Source: CAYLYM01 sp964387645 (GTDB lineage Bacteria; Calditrichota; Calditrichia; RBG-13-44-9). Taken from it: a stretch of 32,619 bases of DNA. Shown here in pieces: positions 16,839-25,345 of this stretch (its first letter is position 1; every line of letters starts with the position of its first letter). A model generated the notes under the pieces. The model made no database searches, was not told the DNA's origin, and was given only the letters and a program-made list of their open reading frames with translations. Location of the stretch: contig CAYLYM010000035.1 of NCBI GenBank assembly GCA_964387645.1, positions 1 to 32,619 of the forward strand, given 5' to 3'. Position numbers and translations under genes: made by a program.

Positions 16839-17135
16839 ATGAAAGCAGTAATGATTGTATATAATCAAAGTATATCAGACGAAATACATGAATTGATAAT
16901 TTCTCTTAACATTAGAGGATTTACGCGATGGCAAGATGTTCAGGGAAGTGGCTCTCTTAATGGTGAACCGCACCTTGGAACTCATATATGGCCTTCATTG
17001 AATGCCGTTTTATTAACCATTGTCGAAGATGAGAAAGTAGATGGAATTTTAAAAAAAGTGAAAGAAATAAATCAGGAAGTTGGACAAGAGGGCATTCGAG
17101 CTTTTGTCTGGAAAATAGAACAAATGGCTGGATGA
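16839..17135 (+). CDS. PG0541-type PII-like transporter-associated protein
   Basis: 98 residues: MKAVMIVYNQSISDEIHELI, then IRGFTRWQDVQGSGSLNGEPHLGTHIWPSLNAVLLTIVEDEKVDGIL and a C-terminal helix/strand. This is the compact ferredoxin-like layout of the PII superfamily, and the GFTRWxxVxGxGxxxGEPHLGTHxWPxxN block is the mark of the PG0541 group found next to RND genes. Classical PII proteins sense nucleotides or 2-oxoglutarate and dock on transporters; the ligand for this group is not known to me. A longer frame reaches back into the RND gene, but AGAGGG 5 bases before ATG 16839 fixes the start. Last gene of the pump operon. Confidence 0.85.
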   Translation: MKAVMIVYNQSISDEIHELIISLNIRGFTRWQDVQGSGSLNGEPHLGTHIWPSLNAVLLTIVEDEKVDGILKKVKEINQEVGQEGIRAFVWKIEQMAG

Positions 17136-17176
17136 ATTTAATTTTAAGAAATTTTTAAATTAATAAAATAAAAAAT

Positions 17177-17248
17177 ATGGGTAAGATACCCCAGCATTGC
17201 TTTCTGATGACAAATCCTGAATGAAAATAAATGGGGTATCTTACTCAT
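17177..17248. repeat. Long-armed inverted repeat behind the RND operon
   Basis: GTAAGATACCCCA (17181-17193) is perfectly inverted as TGGGGTATCTTAC (17232-17244), and pairing extends to 17177/17248 with a single G-U wobble, giving a stem of about 17 pairs around a 38-base loop. No T run follows, so it is not a standard intrinsic terminator. It could still fold in RNA as a 3' stabiliser or attenuator between the RND and glycosyltransferase operons. Confidence 0.6.
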
Positions 17249-17363
17249 TCCAATTGTTCCAAAGTATGCTATTAATGTTTTTAAAAAATTTGAGGAATGA
17301 AGCAGGCTAATCTAAAGAAACTAACCGAGAAAAGTTAATCTGTTTTTAAAATTGGAGAAGCAG

Positions 17364-18167
17364 ATGACGAATAGTTTTTTTTCGATAAAGTTATTACCAC
17401 CTTGTTTAGATATAAGTATCATCATTCCTGTAAAAAATGAAAGAGAAAATGTATCAATTTTAGCAATAGAAATAAATGAAGTAATGAATAAACTTTTGCT
17501 CTCGTGGGAATGTGTGTGGGTAGATGACGGTTCTTCAGATGGGACTTTAGAAGAGCTCAAGAAAATACATGCTCAAAATCTTAAACATCGTGTTGTTTCG
17601 TTGGCGGAAAATTATGGGCAATCTATTGCCTTGGCTGTTGGTTTTATCAAAGCATCTGGAAATATTTTTGTTACGATGGATGGCGATGGCCAGAATGATC
17701 CGGAGGATATTCCCAATATGCTGAATCTTTTGAATAAAGAATCGTTAGATATGGTGAATGGAATACGTATTAAAAGAGAAGATTCTTTGATCCGCAAAAT
17801 TTCCTCAAAAATAGCTAACGGATTCCGAAACTGGATAACTGAAGATAAAATTAAAGATGTTGGTTGTGCTTTAAGAGTTTTTCGACGTGAATGCGTAGAA
17901 AACCTGGTTGTATTTAAAGGGATGCACCGGTTCCTTCCTACTCTTGTTCGTTTGAATGGATATAATAGAATAGCTGAAATTCCTGTTAAACATCGAAAAA
18001 GAATAAGAGGGGAAACCAAGTATGGAATTAATAATCGGTTATGGGTCGGTTTATTCGATACATTCATGGTAAGATGGTTGTCAAAAAGAGTAATTTTCCC
18101 GGAAATTAAATTTGAGTTATTGTCAGAAAATTACACAAAGTATGGAAAATGTCTAAGTCATGGTTAA
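17364..18167 (+). CDS. Family 2 glycosyltransferase, polyprenyl-phosphate sugar synthase type
   Basis: About 267 residues. A GT-A fold is shown by IIIPVKNERENV at the N-terminus, VWVDDGSSDGT and the metal-binding MDGDGQNDPEDIP motif. The region after it (RIRGETKYGINNRLWVGLFDTF) matches DPM1/ArnC-like enzymes, which move a sugar from a nucleotide donor to a lipid phosphate at the cytoplasmic face. Unlike ArnC it has no pair of C-terminal membrane helices. The frame extends to a TTG at 17352, but GGAG before ATG 17364 supports the latter. It overlaps the next gene by 19 bases in a three-gene operon that also includes a GT39 enzyme, which would use the lipid-linked sugar. Confidence 0.85.
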   Translation: MTNSFFSIKLLPPCLDISIIIPVKNERENVSILAIEINEVMNKLLLSWECVWVDDGSSDGTLEELKKIHAQNLKHRVVSLAENYGQSIALAVGFIKASGNIFVTMDGDGQNDPEDIPNMLNLLNKESLDMVNGIRIKREDSLIRKISSKIANGFRNWITEDKIKDVGCALRVFRRECVENLVVFKGMHRFLPTLVRLNGYNRIAEIPVKHRKRIRGETKYGINNRLWVGLFDTFMVRWLSKRVIFPEIKFELLSENYTKYGKCLSHG

Positions 18168-18424
18168 TTATTGGCTTTCTTGGGCAGGTCATGTTTTCTG
18201 CTCGATTTTTAGTGCAATGGCTGGCGAGTGAAAAAGCTGGTAAAAGTATCGTTCCTTTTGCTTTTTGGATATTCAGTATTATTGGGTCAGCACTACTTTT
18301 AAGTTATGCAATATATCGTAAAGACCCTGTTTTTATTCTTGGTCAGTCAACCGGATTTCTGATATATACACGAAATATCCAACTCATTTTTAAGGAAAAG
18401 AAAGTAAAAAAAGCAAATGTTTAA
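18149..18424 (+). CDS. Lipid-A-biosynthesis N-terminal domain (LAB_N) membrane protein
   Basis: 91 residues with three hydrophobic segments. GFLGQVMFSARFLVQWLASEKAGKSIVP, a following FWIFSIIGS and the end GFLIYTRNIQLI match the LAB_N domain seen at the N-terminus of some lipid-A-disaccharide synthases and as a free-standing protein beside glycosyltransferases. Its biochemical role is not established; a flippase-like or scaffold role for lipid-linked sugars has been proposed. It overlaps GT2 upstream by 19 bases and GT39 downstream by 8 bases. Confidence 0.85.
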   Translation: MSKSWLIIGFLGQVMFSARFLVQWLASEKAGKSIVPFAFWIFSIIGSALLLSYAIYRKDPVFILGQSTGFLIYTRNIQLIFKEKKVKKANV

Positions 18425-19976
18425 AGTGAATTCTAAAAAATTTGCAATAAAACAAAAATTTAAACAAAATCAATTTCTATTAATTATATTCATTCTATTA
18501 TTTATTTTTATCAACTTGACTTCCTACGCAAATAAAATGCCTCTTTTTCATGAAGAACCTCGTAGAGTTATCGTTGCACAAGAAATGATATTAACTGGCG
18601 ATTATATTGTACCTAAAGTGTATCAAAAACCCTATTATAAAAAACCTCCCTTTCATAATTGGATTATTGCGCTTTTTTCATTACCACAGGGTAAAGTAAC
18701 AGATTATTCGGCACGTCTGGTTTCAGTTTTAGCCTTCCTTTCGCTTGGGATTCTTGTATATTTATTATTAGCAAAAATGAATAAAAATGTGGCTCTCACT
18801 GCTTTTCTAATTATTATGACAAATTATTTGTTAATGTGTGAATACGGCAACAAGGCAGAACCAGATATGTTATTGACTACTTTAACTTTTTTATCATATT
18901 TTTTCTACATTCGAAATCCAACTCAATTATCGTCCATATTTATATCCTCTTTATTTATGGGAGCTGGCATTCTGACTAAAGGTGTCTCTCCAGTGTTTTT
19001 TTATCCGGCAATGTTGATTTATATTCTGTGGAAAAGTCCTCGACCAGCACAACGAATTAAATATCTCGTTATTCATCTTTTCTTATCTCTAATTCTTCCA
19101 ATAGGTTGGGTTATTTTGTATTCCCTTCATGGAAATTTAAATTTACTTCTAAACATTTTTAATTCCGAAGTTAAACTTCGTACTCAATGGTCAATATTCA
19201 ACTTTTTGAAACATCTTATTTATTATCCAATAAAGATCTGGATTGTACTATTACCCTGGTCGCTTGTCCTTTTCATTTCTTTTCGAAAGAATGTGCAAAA
19301 AAACGAAATACTAGAAACCAGTTTTATTATATTTATTTTTTCACTTATTATTTTTAGTTTTTTGCCAGAATCTCGAGATAGATATCTCATGCCTGCTTTT
19401 CCTTTTTTCGCAATTTTTGCTGCTCATCATATTGATGAAAATATGACGGTATCTTTAAAGATCAGTAAATTTATTTTTAAGTCGTTTATATTAACTTTTT
19501 TGGGTGGCTCTATCTTTTTTTTCTACAAGGGATTTTATATACAAATTGCTCTTTTTATTATTGCTTCTCTAATAATTTTCTTCTTCCAAAAAAAGGAATT
19601 TAGAGTTATTACTTTTTCTGTAATTATCTCGCTTACATTTCTTATAGCTTACGAACATGGGCTTTATTTTTACAGATCCCAGATTAAAAAAGATTACAAA
19701 AATAAGGCCGAAAAGTTAGCAAATTTATTAACTAAAAACTTACCTGTAGTTGTTGATGATCGAATAAACCCAATACATTTAGTAGCTTATTTAGAAGGTA
19801 TTTTACAACAACCTATTTATGCTAAAAGTATGGTGGCTTCAAAAAGCTATTATCTATTAACAGTGCCAGAATATCGTCCAGCGAACGGAAAGAAAATTTT
19901 TCGAATGTCTTATCAGAAGGAAAAAATAAAAATTTTAATAGTCGATTATGTTGATGAAAAAATGAACGGTGATTAA
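18417..19976 (+). CDS. Family 39-type membrane glycosyltransferase (ArnT/PMT-like)
   Basis: 519 residues with many membrane helices. The first extracytoplasmic loop has the expected layout: FHEEPRRVIVAQEMILTGDYIVP followed by KKPPFHNW, the equivalent of the catalytic 'DE-R' and 'KPPL-xW' motifs of ArnT. Such enzymes use polyprenyl-phosphate sugars to glycosylate lipid A or other envelope targets at the periplasmic side. The upstream GT2 would make the donor. The gene overlaps LAB_N by 8 bases, and a hairpin terminator follows about 90 bases after its stop. Confidence 0.82.
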   Translation: MFKVNSKKFAIKQKFKQNQFLLIIFILLFIFINLTSYANKMPLFHEEPRRVIVAQEMILTGDYIVPKVYQKPYYKKPPFHNWIIALFSLPQGKVTDYSARLVSVLAFLSLGILVYLLLAKMNKNVALTAFLIIMTNYLLMCEYGNKAEPDMLLTTLTFLSYFFYIRNPTQLSSIFISSLFMGAGILTKGVSPVFFYPAMLIYILWKSPRPAQRIKYLVIHLFLSLILPIGWVILYSLHGNLNLLLNIFNSEVKLRTQWSIFNFLKHLIYYPIKIWIVLLPWSLVLFISFRKNVQKNEILETSFIIFIFSLIIFSFLPESRDRYLMPAFPFFAIFAAHHIDENMTVSLKISKFIFKSFILTFLGGSIFFFYKGFYIQIALFIIASLIIFFFQKKEFRVITFSVIISLTFLIAYEHGLYFYRSQIKKDYKNKAEKLANLLTKNLPVVVDDRINPIHLVAYLEGILQQPIYAKSMVASKSYYLLTVPEYRPANGKKIFRMSYQKEKIKILIVDYVDEKMNGD

Positions 19977-20598
19977 AAGTTTCCATTCGGCAAAACTGAA
20001 CTTGTAAGGGATCTTAAGAGGAAATTTATAAGATCTTAGCAATTTATAAAGATAGGATTCACTGAGCGCTTATAAAAAAGCGCACTTTTTTACGAAGATG
20101 CATACTGATGTGCTGAAGAATACTCATAAAAAATAGCCAAATCATCCCGACTTTGAAAGTTAATCTTTATAAATTATTGTTTTTATTGAATTGATTTTTC
20201 AAAAAAAGAGAAAATTGTCCACAGGATTTGAGAAGAATAAAAGAAAGAATCATTGCTTTTATTGAAGTTAGTCTCTCTAAATACCCCTAAATTGCCCTCA
20301 AACTATCAAAGTCGAGAAAAATAACAACCAAATCGTTTTTTATGGTTCTTTAAACAACTCTTGCAAAAGCATCGTTTACCATTTTTAATTAATTTGTTAG
20401 CTTTAGATTAATCATACGAAGCTATTGTTTTCTAAGCAATTGTTTATTTTGTAAATTACTACTTTTGGAATTTCTCAATGTCAGTAAGAAGCTTTATTTT
20501 ACAAGAATTTCAGTCAACGGGTGTTAAACATTTTATATTAATAAACAAATTGTTATCAAATTGAAGGTTTTCCTAAAAAAACAACGAATTTGTGTTAA
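19977..20598. other. 622-base intergenic stretch between convergent operons
   Basis: No gene found: all frames are broken and nothing recognisable appears in translation. It holds a rightward terminator at 20066-20091 and a separated inverted repeat (20148-20161 with 20301-20314). The rest is AT-rich. Confidence 0.6.
20066..20091 (+). terminator. Intrinsic terminator of the GT2-LAB_N-GT39 operon
   Basis: GCGCTT (20066-20071) pairs with AAGCGC (20078-20083) around a six-base loop and is followed by ACTTTTTT. It lies 90 bases after the GT39 stop. Confidence 0.65.
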
Positions 20599-21309
20599 TC
20601 AATCGGTAAAAATATAGCCAGCACCACGGATGCTTTTAATGTAAATGGGTTTGGCCGGGTTGGGCTCGAAGTATTTCCGAAGGCGCACGATAAAATTATC
20701 AACTGTACGTGTTTCGATATCTGAATTGATACCCCATACTTTTTCGAGTAGTTCTTTTCGTGAAACAATTTTTCCTTTATTATCAATTAAATATTTTAAT
20801 AACATTGCCTCGTGTGTGGTTAGTTGAATTTTTTTATTATTAGCACGGCAGGAGAGGTTTTCAAAATTAATTTCATTTTGACCAAAACGATAAATTGGCC
20901 TGGAGCTGGTAACAAATTTATACCAACTTTTGCGTTTCAGCATAACCTGAATCCGTAATAGTAGTTCCTGAAGATGAAATGGCTTGGTTAAGTAATCATC
21001 CGCTCCAATTTCTAGCCCTTTAATACGGTCCTTTACCCCACTTTTGGCAGTTAACATTAAAATGGGCATTTGAGGAAATTTTTCTCGTATTTTTTCTGCT
21101 ACTTTAAAACCATCAATATAAGGCAGCATAATATCTAAAATAACTATATCAAATTCCTGCGTATCGATCGATTTAAGTGCCTGTTTTCCATCTGTTACCC
21201 ATTTAACAATATAGCCCTCTTCTGATAAATTATATTCCAAACCAATTGCCAGGGTATCTTCATCCTCGACCAACAATATTTTACTACCCTCATAAGGATT
21301 TTTGTTCAT
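20599..21309 (-). CDS. OmpR/PhoB-family response regulator
   Basis: 236 residues. Receiver domain at about 10-125, with acidic residues E15/D16, phospho-acceptor D59 (DIVILDIMLP), the conserved threonine in LTAKSG and the lysine in LTKPF. The C-terminal winged helix is OmpR-type (LTTHEAMLLKYLIDNKGKIVSR ... RTVDNFIVRLRKYFE in two parts, then IRGAGYIF). All activation residues are present. It starts 12 bases after the histidine kinase stop, so the pair is one transcript with the kinase first. Target genes are unknown. Confidence 0.93.
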   Translation of the reverse strand: MNKNPYEGSKILLVEDEDTLAIGLEYNLSEEGYIVKWVTDGKQALKSIDTQEFDIVILDIMLPYIDGFKVAEKIREKFPQMPILMLTAKSGVKDRIKGLEIGADDYLTKPFHLQELLLRIQVMLKRKSWYKFVTSSRPIYRFGQNEINFENLSCRANNKKIQLTTHEAMLLKYLIDNKGKIVSRKELLEKVWGINSDIETRTVDNFIVRLRKYFEPNPAKPIYIKSIRGAGYIFTD

Positions 21310-21321
21310 TTTATGAGTCCT

Positions 21322-22335
21322 TTAAATTTTACTTCCCTTTTTTCTTTTTAAGAAATTTCTAATATATCGCTTTTTTGAATTATTATATATGGGCAATTCA
21401 ATCCGAAATGTTGTTCCTTTATTCCATCCTTTACTGAATACCGATACTTTACCATTGTGATATTTGATAATTTCTTTTACCCAATAAAGTCCCAGACCGG
21501 TACCTTTAACATTTGGGCTAGCCGGATAATTGACACGCTGGAATTTATTAAATATCTTTTGTTGATCCCTAATCGGAATCCCGACGCCTTGATCGCTAAA
21601 TTCAATCACAACATTCTTTTTATTACAAGATAAATGAACGTGAATTTGAGGAGAATCTAACGAATACTTTATAGCATTATCGAAGAGGTTATCAAAAACA
21701 ATTTTTAGCCAGGTACGATCAATAACACACCGACAGGGTGCATTCCCTTCAATTGTGACTGAATTTTCGGGAAGTTTAAACTGCGCTGCCGCTTCGTTAA
21801 TCAGTTCACGTATCACTGTGTCTGCTGTATACATGTGATAATCATTAATCATTTTTTTGGCAAAATTTTTATGCTCCAATGCCGAAAGATACAAAATCGA
21901 GTTAATCAGATTATTAAGTCGTTTCACATCGTTGAGCATCAAATTGATAAATTTCTTCCGATTAGTGCGCGGTACTTCGCGGGATTGTAATGTCTCAAGA
22001 TATAATTGAATGGAAGATAGTGGAGATTTCAATTCGTGAGTTACATTGGCAATGAAGTTATCATAAAGCTTAGTTAAATTCATTTGCCTGGTTAAATGTA
22101 TAAATATCAGTGACATACCGATTGAGACAACAATTAATAGAACAAGACCTCCAACTAATGCAAAGATATTTGTACTCTCAGAAATAACTTGAGGAGAAAG
22201 TTTATCACCAACTTTACGAAGAATAATATAGTTAGAAATATACCAGTAAATCCAAAGCCCCAGAAGTGAAAACCAGGCCAATTGGGCCAGTACAAAAATA
22301 AGAATATGATAAAAAAGTGTGTTAAATTTTTTCAT
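21322..22335 (-). CDS. Membrane histidine kinase with a very short sensor loop
   Basis: 337 residues. Two membrane helices at about 11-33 and 57-80 enclose only about 24 periplasmic residues, too few for a folded sensor domain. No HAMP domain is evident. HisKA follows with the phospho-histidine H100 (FIANVTHELKSPLSSIQ), then HATPase boxes: N box FDNLFDNAIKYS, G1 DQGVGIPI, F box FNKFQRV and G2 GTGLGLYWVKEI. The layout suggests sensing within or at the membrane, or through a partner protein. First gene of a kinase/regulator operon, back to back with the radical SAM gene at 22564 (228-base divergent gap). Confidence 0.92.
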   Translation of the reverse strand: MKKFNTLFYHILIFVLAQLAWFSLLGLWIYWYISNYIILRKVGDKLSPQVISESTNIFALVGGLVLLIVVSIGMSLIFIHLTRQMNLTKLYDNFIANVTHELKSPLSSIQLYLETLQSREVPRTNRKKFINLMLNDVKRLNNLINSILYLSALEHKNFAKKMINDYHMYTADTVIRELINEAAAQFKLPENSVTIEGNAPCRCVIDRTWLKIVFDNLFDNAIKYSLDSPQIHVHLSCNKKNVVIEFSDQGVGIPIRDQQKIFNKFQRVNYPASPNVKGTGLGLYWVKEIIKYHNGKVSVFSKGWNKGTTFRIELPIYNNSKKRYIRNFLKRKKGSKI

Positions 22336-22563
22336 AAAGCTACCATAAGTTTATAAGATTATTTTTTAATTTATCTGAATATAAATAAATTCTTCATTCA
22401 ATTCATCCTTTAATCTCATAGAATTAAATAAAAGAATTATTGGTTATTTTTACATAAGTTTTACAAATCTTATCATTATGATTTATTATATTGAAAATGT
22501 TCATTCGATATTAAATACAGAATGAACATGTTATAAGTACATAAAAAACACGCGAGATATAAG

Positions 22564-24042
22564 ATGAATGTTTTGTTAGTATATCCTGAAACTCCTTGCA
22601 CATTTTGGAGTTTCAAAGAAGCGCTTAAATTTATTTCAAAGAAATCTTCTGAACCGCCTTTAGGATTACTCACCGTAGCTGCCATGCTACCTGAGGATTG
22701 GGAAAAAAAACTGATAGATATGAATGTTTCCCCTCTGAAGGACGAAGACATTCGCTGGGCTGACTATTTGTTTATTTCAGGGATGAATATTCATAAGTCA
22801 TCTTTTAAAGAAGTAATTAGACGTAGCAATGAACTTGGGACACCAGTAGTTGCCGGCGGTCCAATGGTAACGGCAGATCATAGAGAATTTTTAGGTGTGG
22901 ATCATTTTATTCTAAATGAAGCTGAGATTACTTTGCCACGCTTTTTAAAAGACCTACAAAATGGTTGTCCTAAGCCGATTTATTCCACAAAAAAATTTCC
23001 CGATATATCGCAAACGCCTGTTCCATTGTGGAATTTATTAGATAAGAAAAAATATGCCATTATGAGCATTCAATATTCAAGGGGATGTCCATACGATTGC
23101 GAATTTTGCAGCATTACCATGCTCAATGGACACCGCCCCCGTACTAAAAGTAAAGAGCAGTTTATTACTGAGTTAGAATCATTATATCAGCAAGGATGGC
23201 GCGGCGGAGTTTTCATTGTTGATGATAATTTTATCGGTAATAAAAAGAAACTCAAAGCGGAATTGCTACCAGCGTTAATTGAATGGTCACAGAAACGAAA
23301 ACATCCATTTTCATTCACAACCGAAGCTTCAATTAATTTGGCTGATGATGAAGAATTAGTCCAATTAATGGTAGAGGCCGGATTCGATCATACTTTTATT
23401 GGCATCGAAACACCGAATAGCGAGAGTTTAGTAGAATGCGGAAAGAAACAAAACCTGCAACGTAATATGTTGACTTCAGTTAAAAAACTACAAAACCATG
23501 GGCTCAGAGTATCCGGTGGATTCATTGTAGGATTCGACAATGATCCGCCAAATATTTTTGAACAACAGATCAATTTTATTCAAAAGAGTGGCATTGTACT
23601 GGCTATGGTCGGGTTGCTAAACGCTCCGACGGGGACGCGTCTATTTAAACGTTTAAAATCAGAAAGGCGTATATTAAGTACATTAAGCGGCGATAATATG
23701 GATGGTTCTCTTAATTTTATACCTAAAATGGAATATCGAACTTTGATCGCGGGATATAAGAGAATTCTTGAAACAATATATTCTCAAAGAAAATATTACG
23801 AAAGGGTAAAAAACTTCCTGCGTGAATATAATCAACCAGTTAAAAAAGCGCAAAAATTAACCTTTACTGATATTAAAGCTCTTCTAAAGTCGATGTGGAT
23901 TCTGGGAATCCGGGGAAAGGAAAAACGTTATTATTGGCAGTTATTTTTCTTGAGTCTATTTAAATACCCTAAGAAGTTTCCAATTGCCATCACTCTGGCA
24001 GTGTATGGTTTTCATTTTCGCCGGATTGTGAAAACAGTTTAG
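22564..24042 (+). CDS. B12-binding-type radical SAM protein (DUF4070 group)
   Basis: 492 residues. The N-terminal cobalamin-binding-like Rossmann domain (about 1-140: NVLLVYPETP ... PPLGLLTVAAMLPEDW ... VAGGPMVTAD) lacks an evident DxHxxG motif. The radical SAM core follows, with the cluster cysteines C175, C179 and C182 in RGCPYDCEFC, then VDDNFIGNKKK and IGIETPN. The C-terminal YKRILETIYSQRKYYER segment is typical of the DUF4070 group, which includes hopanoid methylases such as HpnP. No hopanoid gene is visible nearby, so I do not assign that reaction. Likely a cytoplasmic methylase or related enzyme of lipid or secondary metabolism. Start ATG 22564; no strong Shine-Dalgarno. Confidence 0.85.
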   Translation: MNVLLVYPETPCTFWSFKEALKFISKKSSEPPLGLLTVAAMLPEDWEKKLIDMNVSPLKDEDIRWADYLFISGMNIHKSSFKEVIRRSNELGTPVVAGGPMVTADHREFLGVDHFILNEAEITLPRFLKDLQNGCPKPIYSTKKFPDISQTPVPLWNLLDKKKYAIMSIQYSRGCPYDCEFCSITMLNGHRPRTKSKEQFITELESLYQQGWRGGVFIVDDNFIGNKKKLKAELLPALIEWSQKRKHPFSFTTEASINLADDEELVQLMVEAGFDHTFIGIETPNSESLVECGKKQNLQRNMLTSVKKLQNHGLRVSGGFIVGFDNDPPNIFEQQINFIQKSGIVLAMVGLLNAPTGTRLFKRLKSERRILSTLSGDNMDGSLNFIPKMEYRTLIAGYKRILETIYSQRKYYERVKNFLREYNQPVKKAQKLTFTDIKALLKSMWILGIRGKEKRYYWQLFFLSLFKYPKKFPIAITLAVYGFHFRRIVKTV

Positions 24043-24073
24043 AATATGTCTGAAAAATGTTTTTTATTATTCC

Positions 24074-24128
24074 CGCAATTTAACTTATTTAAGCAGTACA
24101 TTACCGATAAACTGATACTTAAATTGCG
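24074..24128. repeat. 10-bp inverted repeat between two metabolic genes
   Basis: CGCAATTTAA (24074-24083) is inverted as TTAAATTGCG (24119-24128) with a 35-base loop, lying between the radical SAM gene and the flavoprotein gene on the + strand. It could be an RNA structure or a protein site; no T run follows. Confidence 0.35.
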
Positions 24129-24214
24129 ATCATAAACAACCAAAATAATTTGAGATACTATATTAACAATAAGATTTTGAATTGATTTAACTAAAAATTG
24201 GAGTAAATGAATTG

Positions 24215-25345
24215 ATGAATTACAAAGAAATGCCTAAATTGCGAATAGGAGATTTAGAAATTGACAAACCGATTATTCAGGGCGGTATGGGTGTTGGTAT
24301 TTCCCTGTCGAACCTTGCTTCTGCTGTGGCAAATGAAGGTGGTGTTGGGATTATCTCTTCGGTCGGACTTGGTATGTTAAATTCTGATCCGAAGATGAAA
24401 TTTCGAGAAGCGAATAAAATATATTTGAGAGAAGAAATCAGAAAAGCAAAGCAGATGACAAATGGTGTCATAGGTGTAAATATCATGGTGGCTCTCTCCG
24501 ATTATGATGCAATGGTTGAATGTGCCATTGAAGAAGAAGTGGACATATTATTTATTGGCGCAGGTCTTCCTTTACGCTTTTCAAAGAACTTACCACCGGA
24601 AAGGTTACGGGAAGTCAAAACCTATTTCATCCCAATTGTATCTTCCGCCAGGGCGGCTCGAATTATCTTTGAATATTGGAAGAAAAACTTCAATCATATA
24701 CCCGATGGCGTTGTGGTTGAGGGGCCATTGGCCGGCGGGCATTTAGGTTTTAAAAAAGAACAAATCAATAATCCAGATTATACGTTAGAAAAAATACTGC
24801 CTGAGGTAATCTCAGTCATCAGGTCTTTTGAGCAGCAATTTAATAAAAATATTCCGGTGATCGCCGCTGGAGGTATTTTTACCGGAGCTGATATTTATAA
24901 ATTTATCCAATTGGGCGCCGATGGTGTTCAAATGGGAACCAGGTTTGTGGCAACCCATGAGTGTGATGCTTCTCTCGAGTTTAAGCAAGCTTATGTCAAA
25001 TGCAAAAAAGAGGATATCTGTATTATTGATAGTCCTGTTGGTTTACCGGGAAGGGCAATCCGTAATACCTTCATCAACGAAATAGAATCGGGGAAACGAA
25101 AGCCATTTAATTGTCCCTGGAAATGCTTGAAGACCTGCAATTTTCGCAATACGCCGTATTGTATTGCCAGGGCATTAATCAATGCTCAGATGGGAAAAAT
25201 TGAAGAAGGATTTACTTTTACCGGCTCCAATGCCTATCGGATAGACAAAATAATATCGGTAAAGGAACTTATGGATACATTGGTGCAGGAGTATTCAAAA
25301 AGTGAATTAGAAGTAATGGAACTGGAGATGGAACCTTCTTTCTGA
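24215..25345 (+). CDS. FabK/nitronate monooxygenase-like flavoprotein with C-terminal cysteine cluster
   Basis: 376 residues of the FMN-binding TIM-barrel family (2-nitropropane dioxygenase / enoyl-ACP reductase FabK). Seen: PIIQGGMGVGISLSNLASAVANEGGVGIIS at the N-terminus, VVVEGPLAGGHLG in the middle, and the FMN-phosphate loop IAAGGIF ... LGADGVQMGTRFVAT. Residues C300, C304, C308 and C316 form a tight four-cysteine block beyond the barrel, which may bind iron-sulfur or zinc. Whether it reduces enoyl-ACP or oxidises nitronates cannot be decided. A TTG lies just upstream at 24212, but ATG 24215 is preferred (TTGGAG about 11 bases before). It follows the radical SAM gene by 172 bases. Confidence 0.85.
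   Translation: MNYKEMPKLRIGDLEIDKPIIQGGMGVGISLSNLASAVANEGGVGIISSVGLGMLNSDPKMKFREANKIYLREEIRKAKQMTNGVIGVNIMVALSDYDAMVECAIEEEVDILFIGAGLPLRFSKNLPPERLREVKTYFIPIVSSARAARIIFEYWKKNFNHIPDGVVVEGPLAGGHLGFKKEQINNPDYTLEKILPEVISVIRSFEQQFNKNIPVIAAGGIFTGADIYKFIQLGADGVQMGTRFVATHECDASLEFKQAYVKCKKEDICIIDSPVGLPGRAIRNTFINEIESGKRKPFNCPWKCLKTCNFRNTPYCIARALINAQMGKIEEGFTFTGSNAYRIDKIISVKELMDTLVQEYSKSELEVMELEMEPSF

Noticed and set aside
20576..20601. Possible terminator of the response-regulator gene (short stem plus T run on the minus strand)
   Set aside because: Only four pairs and overlapping the stop codon; the T run alone is not enough in AT-rich DNA.
24046..24135. 29-codon frame starting MSEKCFLLF between the radical SAM and flavoprotein genes
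   Set aside because: No ribosome site, no recognisable domain, and it coincides with the inverted repeat in this spacer.
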